DNA of 64,000 nt from Pythium myriotylum (taxonomy: Eukaryota > Oomycota > Peronosporomycetes > Pythiales > Pythiaceae). Shown here in pieces: positions 62,802 to 64,000 of this stretch (positions are counted from its first letter, which is position 1; every line of letters starts with the position of its first letter). The stretch is taken from contig JALJCQ010000030.1 of NCBI GenBank assembly GCA_023091665.1, positions 1,366,501 to 1,430,500 of the forward strand. The letters run 5' to 3'. Under the pieces are notes generated by a model. It did no database searches and was not told where the DNA came from. It was given only the letters and a program-made list of their open reading frames with translations. Made by a program: the position numbers and the translations under genes.

Positions 62802-63937
62802 TTATGTATGTCTACGTCTTACCATTGATCTCCTGGGGAAATTATTTATGATCTCTTGCAAGTGTGGGTAGAGTTGGTCTACAGTCCAACTCCCATCAAC
62901 ATTTCGTGACATGCCGCACCGGATCATGGCCTTTCGAGCGTACGATAGACCGGATTTGTCCCGTTTTGTGTTGAGCTCTTGAACACACTGTGCGGTCAGC
63001 TTCAGAAAGAACGACTTCTGAGGATTTTTTAGTTTTCCAGACCAAGCCCCGTCCTTACCAACCTTGTCTTGCCACGCTGAATCGCAGATAAGCTGATACT
63101 TTTTTTCGTTCCACTTTCTCGACTTTGGGATCACAAAAGAATCCGCAGACTGGCACAAATCTGTTGAATTGGGAGGTAGAAAGTGCAAAGAGACGTTGAT
63201 AGCATCAAGCTCCTCTTGACATTCGTGTGCTGGAAGATGACCAGCACAGTTGTCCAAGAAAATCGCCTTTTTCTTGCCTTTGGGATGCATTCGTATCGCA
63301 CGTCTCTCCTTCAGAAATAACCGAAAGACCCGCTGGTCCATCCATCCTTTTTTGCCTGTGCGATAACACACGCCATCAACGTTGTCTGAGGTCCCGTGAA
63401 TCGGGTACGTGGCCTTGGTGTTCTGAAAGATCATCATGGGTGGCATTACGCGCGCTGATGGCCCACCGGTTATGCGCACGATCATAGTCATACCCTCACC
63501 ACCTGTTGCCACCTCAGCATACTTGACAGACGTCTCACCGACAAACCCCAAAGTCTTTCCGGTGTCGAAGTCAATCACAAAATGTGTCTCATCTATATTT
63601 TCGATCGCGTCTTCGTCAAACGTACCATCCGCGAATCCACGTTGAAGTTCACCCATGTGCCTGGCTACAGAGGCTCGAATCGCACTTGTCTTCTTTTCAG
63701 ACACTTGTTTTTTACCTGTTTGTCGTCGCAGCACGATGCCGTGCTTTTCCATAAAATATTGAATACAAGAGGAGGTGATGCGTTCGGTGAGCAACACACC
63801 AGTGCGCCCCGACTGTGTTTCATGAATTTGCCATCTGACTGCTGAATCAGTGACATGGCAACTTGTAGAAGTGACATGTCAAAATGCAGACCGGCTTTAC
63901 GCAATCGAGTGAACTCACTCAAAAGCTCTGGATACAA
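62802..63937 (-). pseudogene. pogo/Tigger-like DDE transposase, frameshifted
   Basis: The main frame (62802-63797 and open slightly further upstream) holds a DDE_1 domain. Catalytic acidic residues are in ENIDETHFVIDF, KAIFLDNCAGH and NSTDLCQSADS, the DDD pattern of pogo/Tigger and CENP-B-related transposases. Between them are GGEGMTMIVRITGG and GWMDQRVFRLFLKE. The upstream DNA-binding part (YPELLSEFTRLRKAGLHFDMSLL) is in a different frame (63665-63937), so a frameshift lies near 63,840. The N-terminus probably continues past the window edge. No terminal repeats were identified. Confidence 0.72.
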
Positions 63938-64000
63938 CCACGCAGACCATTCAGACTCGTGCCGTCAACGACCTGTGAGCGCCTTCAAATCAACCCTCGT

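Noticed and set aside
1..64000. CRISPR arrays, rRNA genes, bacterial operons
   Set aside because: No regularly spaced repeats, no rRNA-like sequence, and genes are intron-bearing and eukaryotic.

Overview
This window looks like nuclear DNA of an oomycete (stramenopile); the species cannot be named from sequence alone. The genes are eukaryotic, tightly packed and rich in short introns, mostly 54-75 nt with GT...AG ends. In most genes I could rebuild the splice phase exactly. The gene content is oomycete-like: a folate-biopterin transporter family protein, a FYVE multidomain protein, a DNAJC13/RME-8-like PH protein, and a remnant of a small secreted cysteine-rich protein. The repeats (Copia, a DIRS-like tyrosine-recombinase-class element, a Crypton-like recombinase, a pogo-like transposase) also fit. 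There are no operons, CRISPR arrays or bacterial signals.

Positions 1-49,600 are a gene-dense region. In order: JMJD4-like oxygenase (-); RME-8 N-terminal/cytochrome b5 fusion (+); FANCE-like protein (-) with a small ORF just upstream in the same frame (-); an alpha-2-macroglobulin-like giant of about 2,517 aa (+); folate-biopterin transporter (+); ZC3H3-like CCCH zinc finger (-); syntaxin-5-like SNARE (+); PX-VPS9 Rab exchange factor (+); membrane-anchored TKL kinase (+); pyrroline-5-carboxylate reductase (+); Mediator subunit MED17-like (-); FYVE/F-box/SAM/trypsin-like protein (-); MYND protein (+); secreted purple acid phosphatase-like protein (+); possibly myristoylated globin (+); mitochondrial GatA (-); ribosomal protein eL28 (+); FHA/Sfi1-like coiled-coil protein (+); CENP-X/MHF2 (-); two tandem paralogues of unknown function (+,+); ribokinase (+). 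Convergent neighbours are 15-160 bp apart, and one pair overlaps at its stop codons.

From about 50,000 to the end the window is transposon-rich and no intact host gene is recognised. A Copia element (51,255-56,810) has 360-bp LTRs differing at one base and a 5-bp target duplication (GTCGG). It sits inside an older, stop-riddled DIRS-like reverse transcriptase/RNase H element on the minus strand. Beyond it lie unassigned repeats, a long (TC)n tract, a truncated secreted-protein gene, a broken Crypton-like recombinase, two head-to-head tRNA-like sequences and a broken pogo-like transposase running off the right edge.

The functional links seen are modest. A FANCE-like protein and CENP-X/MHF2 both belong to the Fanconi anaemia pathway. 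PX-VPS9, syntaxin 5, the RME-8-like and the FYVE proteins all point to endomembrane traffic. The most unusual proteins are the FYVE/F-box/SAM/protease combination, the RME-8/cytochrome b5 fusion and the intracellular alpha-2-macroglobulin-like giant.
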